From contig JAJDEF010000022.1 in assembly GCA_029259945.1 (NCBI GenBank), positions 400,211 through 464,210 of the forward strand: a stretch of DNA of 64,000 bases. The letters run 5' to 3'. Below the pieces are notes generated by a model. It did not search any database. It worked only from the letters and a program-made list of their open reading frames with translations, and was not told the origin of the DNA. The stretch comes from Planctomycetota bacterium (lineage in GTDB: Bacteria; Planctomycetota; Planctomycetia; Pirellulales; Lacipirellulaceae). This document shows positions 8,748 through 17,517 of this stretch, piece by piece. Each line of letters opens with the position of its first letter. Within the stretch, counting starts at the first letter, position 1. A program made the position numbers and the translations under genes.

Positions 8748-9629
8748 TCAAGCCGCGGCAAGGCGAACCCAATCCTCCGGCACCAAATCCCGATCGTTCT
8801 TGCTAGCATCAGCAAACCAGCGTCGGCAAGCTACTACGATCTTGTCCGGCGAAGGATTCAACCACGCACCCCACCAACTGAAGCTACTATTGGCAATAAT
8901 ATGATGCTTACAGGCACTCATCAGTCGAAGATCCAAGGACGGGTCTGCAACCGAGTTATGCGAAATGAATCGCATAGGGAACGGTAATTTCAAGTTCTCA
9001 CGAGTCCACGTCGGGTCGTCGGAAAACACGAAAAAAGTTGGCGGCGTGTCGACACGATCAGCCACATGTTTTGCCGCCTCTGCGTAGTACTCCAACGAGC
9101 ATGTCCCATAGACTTTTAATGTCTTTGGGTTCGATACATAGTCGCCTCGTCGAATGTGCAACGACGCAGCCATCACCGAATCAATTTCTTTCAGAATCTC
9201 TCGATTCGCCTCATCAACCGGCTCAGGTCGAGTGAGCTCGTTTCTCAGCAACGACGCGATCTGGCGGAAGTATTTCTCCGACTGCCAATATCCGTGCAGA
9301 TAGGAATTGTCACCCAACGATTCAAACTCGGGATGATATTCCAGCCCACGCTCGCGAAAACAATTCAACCGCCCACGATTTCGTAACGCCCACCACGCAG
9401 TTTGAACGCCCCGCTTTTCTGGCGGCAGCACGAGACCATTCAGATTCGCAGCATCTGCTTCCGACATCACCGTCTTAAAACGGTCGATCAGATAAGAATG
9501 CAATCGATAGGTCCGAAAGAATCGAGAATCGGCCAACAAATTCGTCTGGTGCTTTAATGCCAACGCGCGAGCCGTCGCGTACTGGAACATCTGATTTCCA
9601 AGGCCACCACTAAATCTGCAAATGATCAC
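8748..9629 (-). CDS. Glycosyltransferase family 11 (alpha-1,2-fucosyltransferase)
   Basis: A 293-residue protein with all the GT11 landmarks: N-terminal GGLGNQMFQYA (8-18), YWQSEKYF (114-121), HIRRGDY (158-164, the GDP-fucose-binding HxRRxD motif) and NSSFSWWGAW (247-256). Such enzymes add L-fucose in alpha-1,2 linkage from GDP-fucose. The start codon is GTG, with AAGGTG five bases upstream. A strong terminator follows it, so it is the last gene of the transcript coming from the right. Together with the GT10 gene it suggests fucosylated surface glycans; GDP-fucose synthesis genes are not in this window. Confidence 0.92.
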   Translation of the reverse strand: MIICRFSGGLGNQMFQYATARALALKHQTNLLADSRFFRTYRLHSYLIDRFKTVMSEADAANLNGLVLPPEKRGVQTAWWALRNRGRLNCFRERGLEYHPEFESLGDNSYLHGYWQSEKYFRQIASLLRNELTRPEPVDEANREILKEIDSVMAASLHIRRGDYVSNPKTLKVYGTCSLEYYAEAAKHVADRVDTPPTFFVFSDDPTWTRENLKLPFPMRFISHNSVADPSLDLRLMSACKHHIIANSSFSWWGAWLNPSPDKIVVACRRWFADASKNDRDLVPEDWVRLAAA

Positions 9630-9688
9630 AATCGCACCTTTTCAAGACACAAATGCCATACCCAAACGTCGCTTCGAGGCAGACATTT

Positions 9689-11017
9689 CTAGGCCGCCTT
9701 CGTCGCCTCGTCAGTACTTGACGACGCATGCGAGTCAAATTCAGTAGGCTGGACCTGCTCCGTCTTTGACCACGGTCGCTTCAACCCTCTCGCCAGAAAA
9801 CGCGTCCATAGACTCAACGAAGCACGCCCTTGATCGAGTGCAATCTGATAGTCGGAGGCCAACAAATCGTCCGCTAGTTGCGCTGCCGTGAATACCGTAT
9901 TTTTTCCGTCGTAAGCCGCCGAAAACTTGGCACTCTGTGCCGCAGCCAACAGTTTTCTAAACACGGCCCGTACCTTGCTGCCTCTGATGCCCAGTCCTGT
10001 TGTGGAATTTAGGGTTGCGTCGCGCAGTTCCGACTCGCTGCCCGTTTTTTTTGCGTACACGTTAAGAGATTCAATGACCGATTGGTAGATGTCGGTGTCT
10101 GACCTATCGGTTCCCGCCAGAACGTATCGATACCAAGCCTCGCGACTAGTACTCTCAACGTCGATTCCCAGGTGGTCGCATACGGTCTCGTAGGTAGAAA
10201 AGAGGTTCAGTGGAATTGTTGGCGCATATCCGGCAACGACATCTTGCACGGGATCGGCGGAGGCCTCGTTGCCGAATCGAACCGCAGGTTGAATGCGTTT
10301 ATCGCCCGACCGATAAGCATGTTGTGCGTTGCCCGTACTGACAGGGCTGTATCCATTAATTGTAAACGGATGGGTCGAATACAAACACGATGCATTCGCA
10401 AGTGTTGCGTAGTACGCGATATAGACGTCCGGAATCCGCCCCGCTATCGCTACGCCTACCTGACGTTTAATATCGGCCAGATACTGCCGAGACACGCAGC
10501 CATGGTAAACCGCTGGCATGCAATCAAGGTCCAACAGCTGCGCATTACGCACGAATGTCGCCCTGCGATTCATGTCGATTCGTTGTGGCACCCCGTAAAT
10601 TTGCTGTCGTCGAAAGCGCACACCTCCGGTGCGTTTTCCAAAACCGTCGATCGGCCAGCCATAGGTCAACGGGTTCCAAGAAAATACATCGGGCTGATCC
10701 CGTTCGAGGATTTGCTGCAACCACTGGATCTGCCGCGGCAGGAAACCGTCGTCGTCTCCGATGTAGAGAACATAGTCTCCGCTCGAGTGTTCCAGCGCAA
10801 ACTCAAAATTCTGACGCATCGAGACGCGCCGACCGGTGTTCACATACTTCAACCGCGGATCCCGACAACGCCCGACGATCTCCTGAGTATTGTCCTGGCT
10901 GGCGTTGTCGCTGACGATGATCTCGACATCCGCGTCCCTTACCGCACAGGCGGTCTTGAGCGACTCCTGAAGGAATTGCGCGCGTTCCCGCGTTGGAATA
11001 ATCAAGCTGATCAGCAT
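9689..11017 (-). CDS. Glycosyltransferase family 2
   Basis: A 442-residue protein opening with the GT-A fold: ISLIIPTRERA (3-13), SDNASQDNT (36-44), and the metal-binding GDDDG (87-91), the GT2 equivalent of DXD. The C-terminal 250 residues are poorly conserved and presumably form the acceptor site. The open frame runs up to 11125 and would overlap the upstream gene, but ATG 11017 has GGAAGGA eight bases upstream and begins right at the first beta strand, so it is chosen. Sugar donor and acceptor are unknown. Confidence 0.87.
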   Translation of the reverse strand: MLISLIIPTRERAQFLQESLKTACAVRDADVEIIVSDNASQDNTQEIVGRCRDPRLKYVNTGRRVSMRQNFEFALEHSSGDYVLYIGDDDGFLPRQIQWLQQILERDQPDVFSWNPLTYGWPIDGFGKRTGGVRFRRQQIYGVPQRIDMNRRATFVRNAQLLDLDCMPAVYHGCVSRQYLADIKRQVGVAIAGRIPDVYIAYYATLANASCLYSTHPFTINGYSPVSTGNAQHAYRSGDKRIQPAVRFGNEASADPVQDVVAGYAPTIPLNLFSTYETVCDHLGIDVESTSREAWYRYVLAGTDRSDTDIYQSVIESLNVYAKKTGSESELRDATLNSTTGLGIRGSKVRAVFRKLLAAAQSAKFSAAYDGKNTVFTAAQLADDLLASDYQIALDQGRASLSLWTRFLARGLKRPWSKTEQVQPTEFDSHASSSTDEATKAA

Positions 11018-11066
11018 CGTTGACGTCCTTCCAGCGATGTTCTCGGTAATAAGAAAAGGCTCTTGT

Positions 11067-11834
11067 TCAGGCAGCTTTTCGCAGCCACGCATTGGGCCAG
11101 TGCGTAACATTTTTCGAGAGCTCACTCTCGTTAAACGGCCATTTCGGCTGCTCTAAAACAAACTCAGCGTGTCTTTCGGTAAATTCCATCGCAGCCGCAG
11201 CCGGATGATCGTCCTTCCATTCAGGAGTGCCACGAGGCACATCGTACACGTCCTTCATAACGCCATCGGTCGCGACGATATACGATCCGGCACTTACCAA
11301 TGAATGGTAGGCTTCTAACTCTTTGGCAACATGATCTTTGGTGTGGCACGAATCGAGAATAACCAGAACCTTTTCCTCGGGGGCGATTAAAGAACGTACC
11401 TGATCCACGATCTCTGGGCTGACCGAATCTCCTTCGACGAGCGTAATACGAGGAAACATCTCATGGGCCTCGATCGCTTCTCGATTATGCTTGCGGATCT
11501 CGACATCCACGCCAATGACACGTCCGCTGCCCATCGCCGTACAGAGACCGGCATAAAAGACCAGTGATCCGCCGTGGGCAACGCCCGTCTCGACAATCAC
11601 GTCAGGACGTAAATCGTATATCACTTCCTGGATGCGGATAAGATCTTCGGGAAGCTGAATGAGCGGTCGCCCCATCCACGAAAAGGTGTAGGGATATTTC
11701 TGGTTCCAACCAACCTTAACCCACAAGTCAGACAAGGCCTCAAAGGCCTTAGGAGAGTACAGGGGGATTTCAGTAGGGCTTCCATTCGCATCGTGTGTAA
11801 TCACTTGCGCGTCGGTATCAATCGTAAACTTCAT
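11067..11834 (-). CDS. CmcI-like (cephalosporin hydroxylase family) SAM-dependent methyltransferase
   Basis: A 255-residue protein of the CmcI/rhamnosyl O-methyltransferase family. The SAM-binding VETGVAHGGS is at 81-90, GVDVEI at 108-113 and the family's LDSCHTKDHV at 160-169. Despite the historical name cephalosporin hydroxylase, relatives in glycan clusters are thought to O-methylate sugars. Its start has GAGGA seven bases upstream. It sits between the CDP-sugar cassette and the GT2 gene, 50 bases from the latter, in keeping with tailoring of the same glycan. Confidence 0.85.
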   Translation of the reverse strand: MKFTIDTDAQVITHDANGSPTEIPLYSPKAFEALSDLWVKVGWNQKYPYTFSWMGRPLIQLPEDLIRIQEVIYDLRPDVIVETGVAHGGSLVFYAGLCTAMGSGRVIGVDVEIRKHNREAIEAHEMFPRITLVEGDSVSPEIVDQVRSLIAPEEKVLVILDSCHTKDHVAKELEAYHSLVSAGSYIVATDGVMKDVYDVPRGTPEWKDDHPAAAAMEFTERHAEFVLEQPKWPFNESELSKNVTHWPNAWLRKAA

Positions 11835-11914
11835 ACTGTGGTCCTCTTTCTCATGCCTTTTTCAACAACGGTTGTCATGCGTGTTCATTTTTGAATCTCG
11901 TTTTTCTCTTCGCA

Positions 11915-12835
11915 TCATGACGCTTGGCTATACCGAGTTTGCCGCCACCAGTCAGCGGTTCGCCGCAGACCTTCATCAAGCGACACACTGCGCGTAAATC
12001 CGACTTCGTCTCGCAGCCGTGTTACGTCGGCAGAAATGCTTCGCGGATTATTGGTTTCTGTGTCTGGAATCGCTCCCACCTGCAGCAAGTGCTCGCTGTT
12101 CAAAATGTGGGCAACACCTTTTAGCAGATCAATGATTGGTACTGGCTCACCAGAGGCAACATTCACGGCGCCTTCTACCGAACTGTCGAGAATCGCAACG
12201 ATTGCAGCCGCTGCGTCCTCAACGAAGAGGTAATCGCGCCGTTGAATCCCACTCGAACAGCGAGCCGGTCGGCCCTCCACCAGCGGATCGATCACAACCC
12301 CCGGGAGACGACTCCTATGCCCCCAGGGTCCATAAACGAAAAACAATCGTGCCCAGGCCGCACTAAATTGCCCTGCAGTCGCCTGCGCGTCCAGCCAATG
12401 CCCAGCCGTTAACTTCGCCTTGCCGTACAGGCTAAATGGATGGGTCGGGGTGGTTGATTCATGGCAGTGAACCTCACTGCCCCATTCATACTCGGCACAA
12501 CTTCCAAGTCCAACCACGCGTTGCCCACCGCATTCGGCAAAGGCTGCAAACAGGCGAGTTGTCGCATCGAGCCACCGAAGATTGTCAGCCGTCTGCCAAA
12601 AGTTGGCCGGATCTGCACACCATGCGAGATGTAGCAAATGCGTGGGACGTACCTGCGAGATGATATCGCGCGCAGCCGATTCCTCGAGCAGATCTCTTCG
12701 ATGCCAACAGACACCTGGGAGATCGACTCCATTGCGATATGCAACCGCATGGACCTCGAACCCAAGTGACTGCAAACGCGGCAAGACATGACGTCCGAGA
12801 AAACCGGACGCCCCAGTAACGAGAACCCGATTCAT
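11915..12835 (-). CDS. NAD(P)-dependent epimerase/dehydratase, likely CDP-4-keto-6-deoxysugar 4-reductase
   Basis: An SDR of 306 residues with GASGFLGRH (8-16), HLAW in place of the HLAA motif, and a YGKAK catalytic Tyr-Lys pair. It resembles the reductases that finish deoxysugar synthesis by reducing the 4-keto group. Its ATG overlaps the TGA of the epimerase gene (ATGA), with GGAAGGA six bases upstream, so translation is coupled; the alternative ATG two codons earlier lies on top of the ribosome site. Position at the end of the RfbF-RfbG-methyltransferase-epimerase series supports the reductase role. A 4-epimerase or a CDP-paratose-synthase-like activity cannot be excluded. Confidence 0.8.
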   Translation of the reverse strand: MNRVLVTGASGFLGRHVLPRLQSLGFEVHAVAYRNGVDLPGVCWHRRDLLEESAARDIISQVRPTHLLHLAWCADPANFWQTADNLRWLDATTRLFAAFAECGGQRVVGLGSCAEYEWGSEVHCHESTTPTHPFSLYGKAKLTAGHWLDAQATAGQFSAAWARLFFVYGPWGHRSRLPGVVIDPLVEGRPARCSSGIQRRDYLFVEDAAAAIVAILDSSVEGAVNVASGEPVPIIDLLKGVAHILNSEHLLQVGAIPDTETNNPRSISADVTRLRDEVGFTRSVSLDEGLRRTADWWRQTRYSQAS

Positions 12836-13386
12836 ACGCATTCCTTCCTGACGGTGTAGGTCGGAAATGCGGAGTCCTTGTCAGAAATCATGCTGATCGG
12901 CAACAGCCACTCAATCTGCAAGGCCGGATCATTCCACCTTAAGCCAGCAGCAGACTCGGCATGGTACTCCCTCGACATCTGGTAAAGCACTTCGGTGGAA
13001 TCTTCGAGTGTTTGAAAACCGTGCGCAAATCCCTCGGGAACAAACAGGGCATTTCCCTCGCTGGAATCAAGCCGCACACCAAAGTGCTGCAAATAGGTAG
13101 TCGATCGCGGACGTAGATCAACGATCACGTCAAAAATTGCTCCCGTGGTGCATCTTACGAGTTTCGCTTCTTCATGCGGCGACCTCTGAAAGTGCATCCC
13201 GCGAACCGTACCTTGGTGTGGATTGAACGAAATATTGCATTGAACGAGATTCGCATTCAAACCATGCTGCTCAAATTCCTGCTGACACCACGTGCGCGCA
13301 AAAAAACCTCGGGCGTCGCTTCGCCGTTCGGGCTTAACGATCCAGGCTCCTTCAAGCTCGGTGGGCACAAACTGCACGCTTGTCAA
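12832..13386 (-). CDS. RmlC-like NDP-4-keto-6-deoxysugar 3,5- (or 3-/5-) epimerase
   Basis: A cupin of 184 residues matching the RmlC family length. It has RGFFARTW (26-33), VRGMHFQ (61-67) with the catalytic His65, and FVPEGFAHGFQTLED (115-129) followed by a Tyr near 135. Family members epimerise C3 and/or C5 of 4-keto-6-deoxyhexoses. Because it is embedded in a CDP-glucose cassette rather than an rmlABD set, a CDP-linked substrate is more likely than dTDP. The first possible start is TTG at 13386, almost touching the upstream AAGGA; a GTG at 13377, ten bases from it, is an equally good start. It lies 5 bases after the methyltransferase stop. Confidence 0.87.
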   Translation of the reverse strand: MTSVQFVPTELEGAWIVKPERRSDARGFFARTWCQQEFEQHGLNANLVQCNISFNPHQGTVRGMHFQRSPHEEAKLVRCTTGAIFDVIVDLRPRSTTYLQHFGVRLDSSEGNALFVPEGFAHGFQTLEDSTEVLYQMSREYHAESAAGLRWNDPALQIEWLLPISMISDKDSAFPTYTVRKECV

Positions 13387-13391
13387 TTCCT

Positions 13392-14654
13392 TTAAGCGAC
13401 ACGCACTTCGGGAATGGGAATAATGAACTGGCCGCCATTCTCACGATAACGCCGTTGCTGACGAAGAATTTCGTCCGCAAAGTTCCACGTGAGCAACAGG
13501 CAGTACTGAGGCCGATCTTCGATCAATCGATCTGGTGAGTAAATCTTCAGATGCGTCCCCGGCGTGTGACGTCCCTGTTTGACCGTACTGCGGTCGACGA
13601 CGTAGTCGATCAACGAGCGATCGATGCCAAAATAATTCAGCAACGTGCTCCCCTTCGCAGAGGCACCGTACACCGCGATTCGATTTCCGGCTGACTTCAG
13701 CTCGGTGAGTCGAGCTACCAACTCGGTTTTGAGCAATTCCACGCGATCAGCAAAACGCTGGTAGTACGAGTCATCATTCACCCAGCCCGATTCGTCGGCC
13801 AGCGTCGCCCGCACCGCCTGCGAAACGTCCGCACTTCCGGCGTGGGCGGCAAAGATGCGAATAGAACCGCCGTGGATGGATAGGTGCTCGACATCAACAA
13901 TCTCGAGCCCGTTTTGACGGAATAGTCGATCAAGAGCGGTCAGCGAGAAATAGCACAAGTGCTCGTGATAGATCGTGTCGAATTCAACGTTGTCGATCAA
14001 TTCCTTCAAGTAAGGACACTCCACAACCACCCGGCCACCCGGCTTCAACATCGCCTGAAAACCGGCAACCACGCCGTTCAAGTCAGCCACATGAGCCAAC
14101 ACGTTGTTCGCGTGAATGATATCCGCCCGCTGCCCTTCTTCGGCGAGTCGCTTAGCAACTTCTTTGCCAAAGAATTCGTTGACCGTCGGAATTCCTTTTT
14201 CATCGCGAGCCACCGCCGCAATATTTTCAGCCGGCTCGATTCCCAACACCGGAACTCCAGCGTCGCGATACCATTGCAGCAGGTACCCGTCGTTGCTGGC
14301 CACTTCTGCCACTAAGCTACTTCCATCCAAAGAACAATCCGCTGTGAGCCGCTCGGCGATCTGCTTCGCATGCGAAACCATCGTGTCGGAAAACGAAGAA
14401 AAATACGCATAGTCGCTGAACAGCGTCTCGGGCGGCACCGTTTCGGTAATCTGCACCAAAGAGCACGCTTCGCAGCGCACTAGCTCCAACGGCCACGTTG
14501 CTTCAGGTGCGCTCAACTGACTATCGTCAAGCAGCGCATTCGCAAGCGGTGTATTTCCAAGCGACAGAACCAAGCTCAGGCGGCTGCCGCCGCACGAGCG
14601 GCAGAGAGTCTGTGGGCCTGTTCCGGTGTTGACTGAAAGTATTTCGTGTACCAT
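13392..14654 (-). CDS. Sugar C-methyltransferase (TylC3/TcaB9-like), zinc-containing
   Basis: A 420-residue three-part methyltransferase. Four cysteines (18, 21, 61, 64) form the N-terminal zinc site (Methyltransf_13), EVASNDGYL (117-125) is the SAM site, and YHEH (229-232) matches the Tyr/His pair used as general base in the 3-C-methyltransferases TylC3 and TcaB9. A C-terminal Rossmann-like domain (about 300-420) completes the family fold. The expected reaction is C3-methylation of a 4-keto-6-deoxysugar, here presumably CDP-linked. The start overlaps the end of the RfbG gene by 79 bases; no later start exists before the first zinc Cys. AGGA lies seven bases upstream. Confidence 0.87.
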   Translation of the reverse strand: MVHEILSVNTGTGPQTLCRSCGGSRLSLVLSLGNTPLANALLDDSQLSAPEATWPLELVRCEACSLVQITETVPPETLFSDYAYFSSFSDTMVSHAKQIAERLTADCSLDGSSLVAEVASNDGYLLQWYRDAGVPVLGIEPAENIAAVARDEKGIPTVNEFFGKEVAKRLAEEGQRADIIHANNVLAHVADLNGVVAGFQAMLKPGGRVVVECPYLKELIDNVEFDTIYHEHLCYFSLTALDRLFRQNGLEIVDVEHLSIHGGSIRIFAAHAGSADVSQAVRATLADESGWVNDDSYYQRFADRVELLKTELVARLTELKSAGNRIAVYGASAKGSTLLNYFGIDRSLIDYVVDRSTVKQGRHTPGTHLKIYSPDRLIEDRPQYCLLLTWNFADEILRQQRRYRENGGQFIIPIPEVRVA

Positions 14655-15616
14655 GCGACCGTCCTGGCCAATCCTTCGTCAAGGGTGAATAGCGGTTGCC
14701 AGCCGAGTGTTTCTCTCGCCTTGCCCGCGTCAAGATATTGGTGTTTGATTTCGTGACTCGCCTCGCCCAGCACGATCGGCGTAAGAGATGAGTCCATCAC
14801 CCCCAGCACGCGCTCCACAAGCTGCAAGACCGAGACTTGAATTTCGGTCGACAGGTTAAACGCTTCGCCTGCCAACGCTGGCTTGATCGCCATCTGCTCA
14901 ACTAGGTGCATATAGGCAGCGGCACCATCTTCGACATAAAAATAGTCGCGAATAAACGACCCGTCCGATCGAATCACCGGCTGCTGGCCCCGCAACACCG
15001 CACGAATCGTTCCCGGTAGAATCCGATTCCAGTTCAGATCACCACCACCGAAGAAATTTCCACAGCGAGTAATACAAACGGGAAGGCCATACGTATTCGC
15101 ATATGTCTGTGAAATCAGATCGCCGCACGATTTACTAACATCGTAGGGATGTGCCCCTGCGAGTGGCGCTTGCTCGGTGTACGGCAAAACCTCGGCATCC
15201 CCATAGGCTTTGTCCGAAGATGCCATGACGATCTGCTGAACCACGGGGCTGCGACGGCAAGCCTCCAGCAATTTCCATGTGCCGCCAACATTCGACTCAA
15301 AAGTCGACACCGGGTTGCGATTCGCGATGCCAACAATCGTCTGAGCTGCCAGATGAATGACGGTCTCGATTTCGTATTCCCCAAGCGTTCGTTCGAGGCA
15401 GACTTGGTCACAAATGTCACCCCGCACAATTGTGCAACGGTCGAGGTCACCGCTTCGCACGACTTCGGCTTGGGAGTTCCAATCCCGCACGAGGCAAACA
15501 ACATCCGCCTCGGCCTGCAAGAGCCGCTTAACAAGCCAGCCGCCCACAAGCCCCGTTGCGCCGGTGACCAGCACACGGCGATCCTGCCAGAAGGTTATGT
15601 CAAAACTGGAATCCAT
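14576..15616 (-). CDS. rfbG: CDP-glucose 4,6-dehydratase
   Basis: A 346-residue SDR that makes CDP-4-keto-6-deoxyglucose from CDP-glucose. Visible are [10 protein letters not shown] (19-28), HLAAQ, SSDKAYG, the catalytic YDVSKS, and [19 protein letters not shown], a block strongly characteristic of RfbG rather than of RmlB. It lies about 65 bases after the cytidylyltransferase gene and overlaps the methyltransferase gene, so rfbF-rfbG-methyltransferase form one unit. Start at ATG 15616, with GGGA-CAGGA just upstream. Confidence 0.93.
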   Translation of the reverse strand: MDSSFDITFWQDRRVLVTGATGLVGGWLVKRLLQAEADVVCLVRDWNSQAEVVRSGDLDRCTIVRGDICDQVCLERTLGEYEIETVIHLAAQTIVGIANRNPVSTFESNVGGTWKLLEACRRSPVVQQIVMASSDKAYGDAEVLPYTEQAPLAGAHPYDVSKSCGDLISQTYANTYGLPVCITRCGNFFGGGDLNWNRILPGTIRAVLRGQQPVIRSDGSFIRDYFYVEDGAAAYMHLVEQMAIKPALAGEAFNLSTEIQVSVLQLVERVLGVMDSSLTPIVLGEASHEIKHQYLDAGKARETLGWQPLFTLDEGLARTVAWYTKYFQSTPEQAHRLSAARAAAAA

Positions 15617-15682
15617 TCCTGTCCCATCTATCGGCTATGTTTGTTGTGGCGAAATCAAGCTTCCAAAGGTGCCCTAACAAGT

Positions 15683-16525
15683 TCAGGCAGCCTTTTCTTT
15701 CGGCAACAGGCGAAGCCGAGGTTCGCATGCATCCGCCTCCCACGATCGCCACGGCACCTCGTCGGAATCCCACAGCCTCTGCAGGTATTCCTTATCACGG
15801 AGCGTGTCCATGCACTGCCAGAAATCGCCGTGGCGGAATGCAGCCAACTGCCCGTCTGCCGCTACACGTTCCAACGCGTCGGCCTCAAGGCTGCAAGTGT
15901 CAGACTTTAAGTAGTCGAAAATCCCCGGCTCCAGAACGAGAAATCCCCCGTTGATCCAGCCTTCGCCGGAAACTGGCTTTTCAGTAAAACGATGAACCAA
16001 ATCGCCTTCCATCACCAAGCCACCAAAGCGAGCCGGAGGTCGAACTGCGGTCACCGTGGCGAGTCGCCCGTGAGACCGATGGAACGCTAGCAACTGCTCG
16101 ACATCCACATTGCTGATCCCATCACCATAAGTCAGCATGAATGTTCCGCCATCCAGCCACTGCTTTAGCCGCAACAATCGCCCCCCGGTATTGGTCGCGA
16201 GCCCGGTGTCCACAAGGTTGACCGACCAGCTTTCGGAGCTGGATTCCTGTCGCTGGACCATCTCGCGACCAAAGTCGATCTTGAGGTTGCCGCTAAGACT
16301 GTACTGATCGAGAAAATAGCCCTTAATAAAGTCGCCCATGTAGCCACACGCGATAAGAAATTCATCCTCACCATAGTGGGCATAGTGTTTCATAATGTGC
16401 CAGAGAATGGGACGGCCACCGATCTCGACCATGGGCTTAGGCCGAGCCGTTGTTTCCTCCTGCAGACGAGTCCCCCGTCCGCCAGCGAGTATGACTACGG
16501 GCACTGAATTTCTCTTTGCATCCAT
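15683..16525 (-). CDS. rfbF: Glucose-1-phosphate cytidylyltransferase
   Basis: A 280-residue nucleotidyltransferase forming CDP-glucose from CTP and glucose-1-phosphate. It has LAGGRGTRL near the N-terminus, ARPKPMVEIGGRPILWHIM, the RfbF-typical DEFLIACGYMGDFIKGYF segment, LTYGDGISNVD, and EGWINGGFLVLEPGIFDY. Length and wording are those of RfbF rather than RmlA or GalU. AGGGGA sits about ten bases before the ATG. It opens the CDP-sugar cassette, which continues leftward without a break. Confidence 0.94.
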   Translation of the reverse strand: MDAKRNSVPVVILAGGRGTRLQEETTARPKPMVEIGGRPILWHIMKHYAHYGEDEFLIACGYMGDFIKGYFLDQYSLSGNLKIDFGREMVQRQESSSESWSVNLVDTGLATNTGGRLLRLKQWLDGGTFMLTYGDGISNVDVEQLLAFHRSHGRLATVTAVRPPARFGGLVMEGDLVHRFTEKPVSGEGWINGGFLVLEPGIFDYLKSDTCSLEADALERVAADGQLAAFRHGDFWQCMDTLRDKEYLQRLWDSDEVPWRSWEADACEPRLRLLPKEKAA

Positions 16526-16750
16526 TACATATTATCCCCTTAAAAACCCCCTGGCTTTCGAGGGACTCTACTAAAATTGCCCTGCCGCGACAACAGGAAT
16601 CACTAGCTTCATGCTGCCAAACAAGAGGGGATTGCGTGCAGCCGGAACCTGGTTTTCTAGATGCAATTCAATGCTTGCAACTGCAGACTCAGGAGGACGG
16701 ACACCTATTCCTGGTCTGACTCGCGTCCAGCATCGAAACGACCGGTGAGT
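16526..16750. other. Intergenic spacer upstream of rfbF
   Basis: About 225 bases with no gene or clear hairpin. It is long for this packed island and may hold a promoter for the CDP-sugar cassette. Confidence 0.25.
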
Positions 16751-17440
16751 TTACGCCGCCGTCTTCTTACGTGCCCAATTCTCCCAAACGAATTCGTAGC
16801 ACCACGTTTCTTCGTGGGTCGATCCAAGTTGCCGACGCAGCTCGTTTCTTTGTTCCATGGCATCGTCGACAAAGTCGTGAAATTGAATCTGAAGGTTGTC
16901 AATCTGCTGGATCAAACCCGTTTCGATTAGGCGACGTAGCAGCGGATATTCCCCTCCCTCGATATTGATTTTCATGAGGTCGACGCGTCCGAGATCCAAC
17001 TCTTTCCAAACAGACAGGACGTCCCTGACTTCCGCAGACACCGTGTTGTCGGTGTCTTTCCCTCGGAAAAAGCTCGAGGCATCGTCGTCTGCGCTAAGCG
17101 ACAACTTTTCGTCCCGTGCGCCTAGTCCGTAGTTAAAGACCGATACCTTCGGTTCCTGTGAGAAACGCTCGTCACACTTTCGGCAAAACGAAGGCATGGG
17201 CTCGAACACGAGGGTCCGACAGTGATATCGGTCAACGAGCGTGCTGGCAAAGTCTCCCTGATAACCACCTACGTCCAAAACAAGGCTGGTCTCATCAAGC
17301 GAGTAATCCAATCGCAACGTGGTTTCGCCACGGTCACGCTTCCATTGTTTGACCGACACAAAGAACGGATCTTTCACGATCGTCCGCTTGTAAAATTTGG
17401 TGACCGGCTTTAGCAATATATCTGAAAGTGTACTTGGCAC
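16751..17440 (-). CDS. FkbM family methyltransferase
   Basis: A second FkbM-type methyltransferase, 229 residues. It shows LDVGGYQGDFAS (SAM site), a VFEPMPSF strand-2 end, and KINIEGGEYPLL, the family hallmark. It differs strongly from the FkbM gene at 6.5 kb, so the two are not recent duplicates and probably methylate different sugars. The start codon is GTG at 17440, backed by a CAGGAGG ribosome site six bases upstream. It lies just after the GT4 gene. Confidence 0.88.
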   Translation of the reverse strand: MPSTLSDILLKPVTKFYKRTIVKDPFFVSVKQWKRDRGETTLRLDYSLDETSLVLDVGGYQGDFASTLVDRYHCRTLVFEPMPSFCRKCDERFSQEPKVSVFNYGLGARDEKLSLSADDDASSFFRGKDTDNTVSAEVRDVLSVWKELDLGRVDLMKINIEGGEYPLLRRLIETGLIQQIDNLQIQFHDFVDDAMEQRNELRRQLGSTHEETWCYEFVWENWARKKTAA

Positions 17441-17517
17441 CCTATGCCTCCTGTATGTTTTCTCGTCGAACTACACCAAACCGCACCAAAGCGGCACGTT
17501 GTAAATCACAGCGCAAC

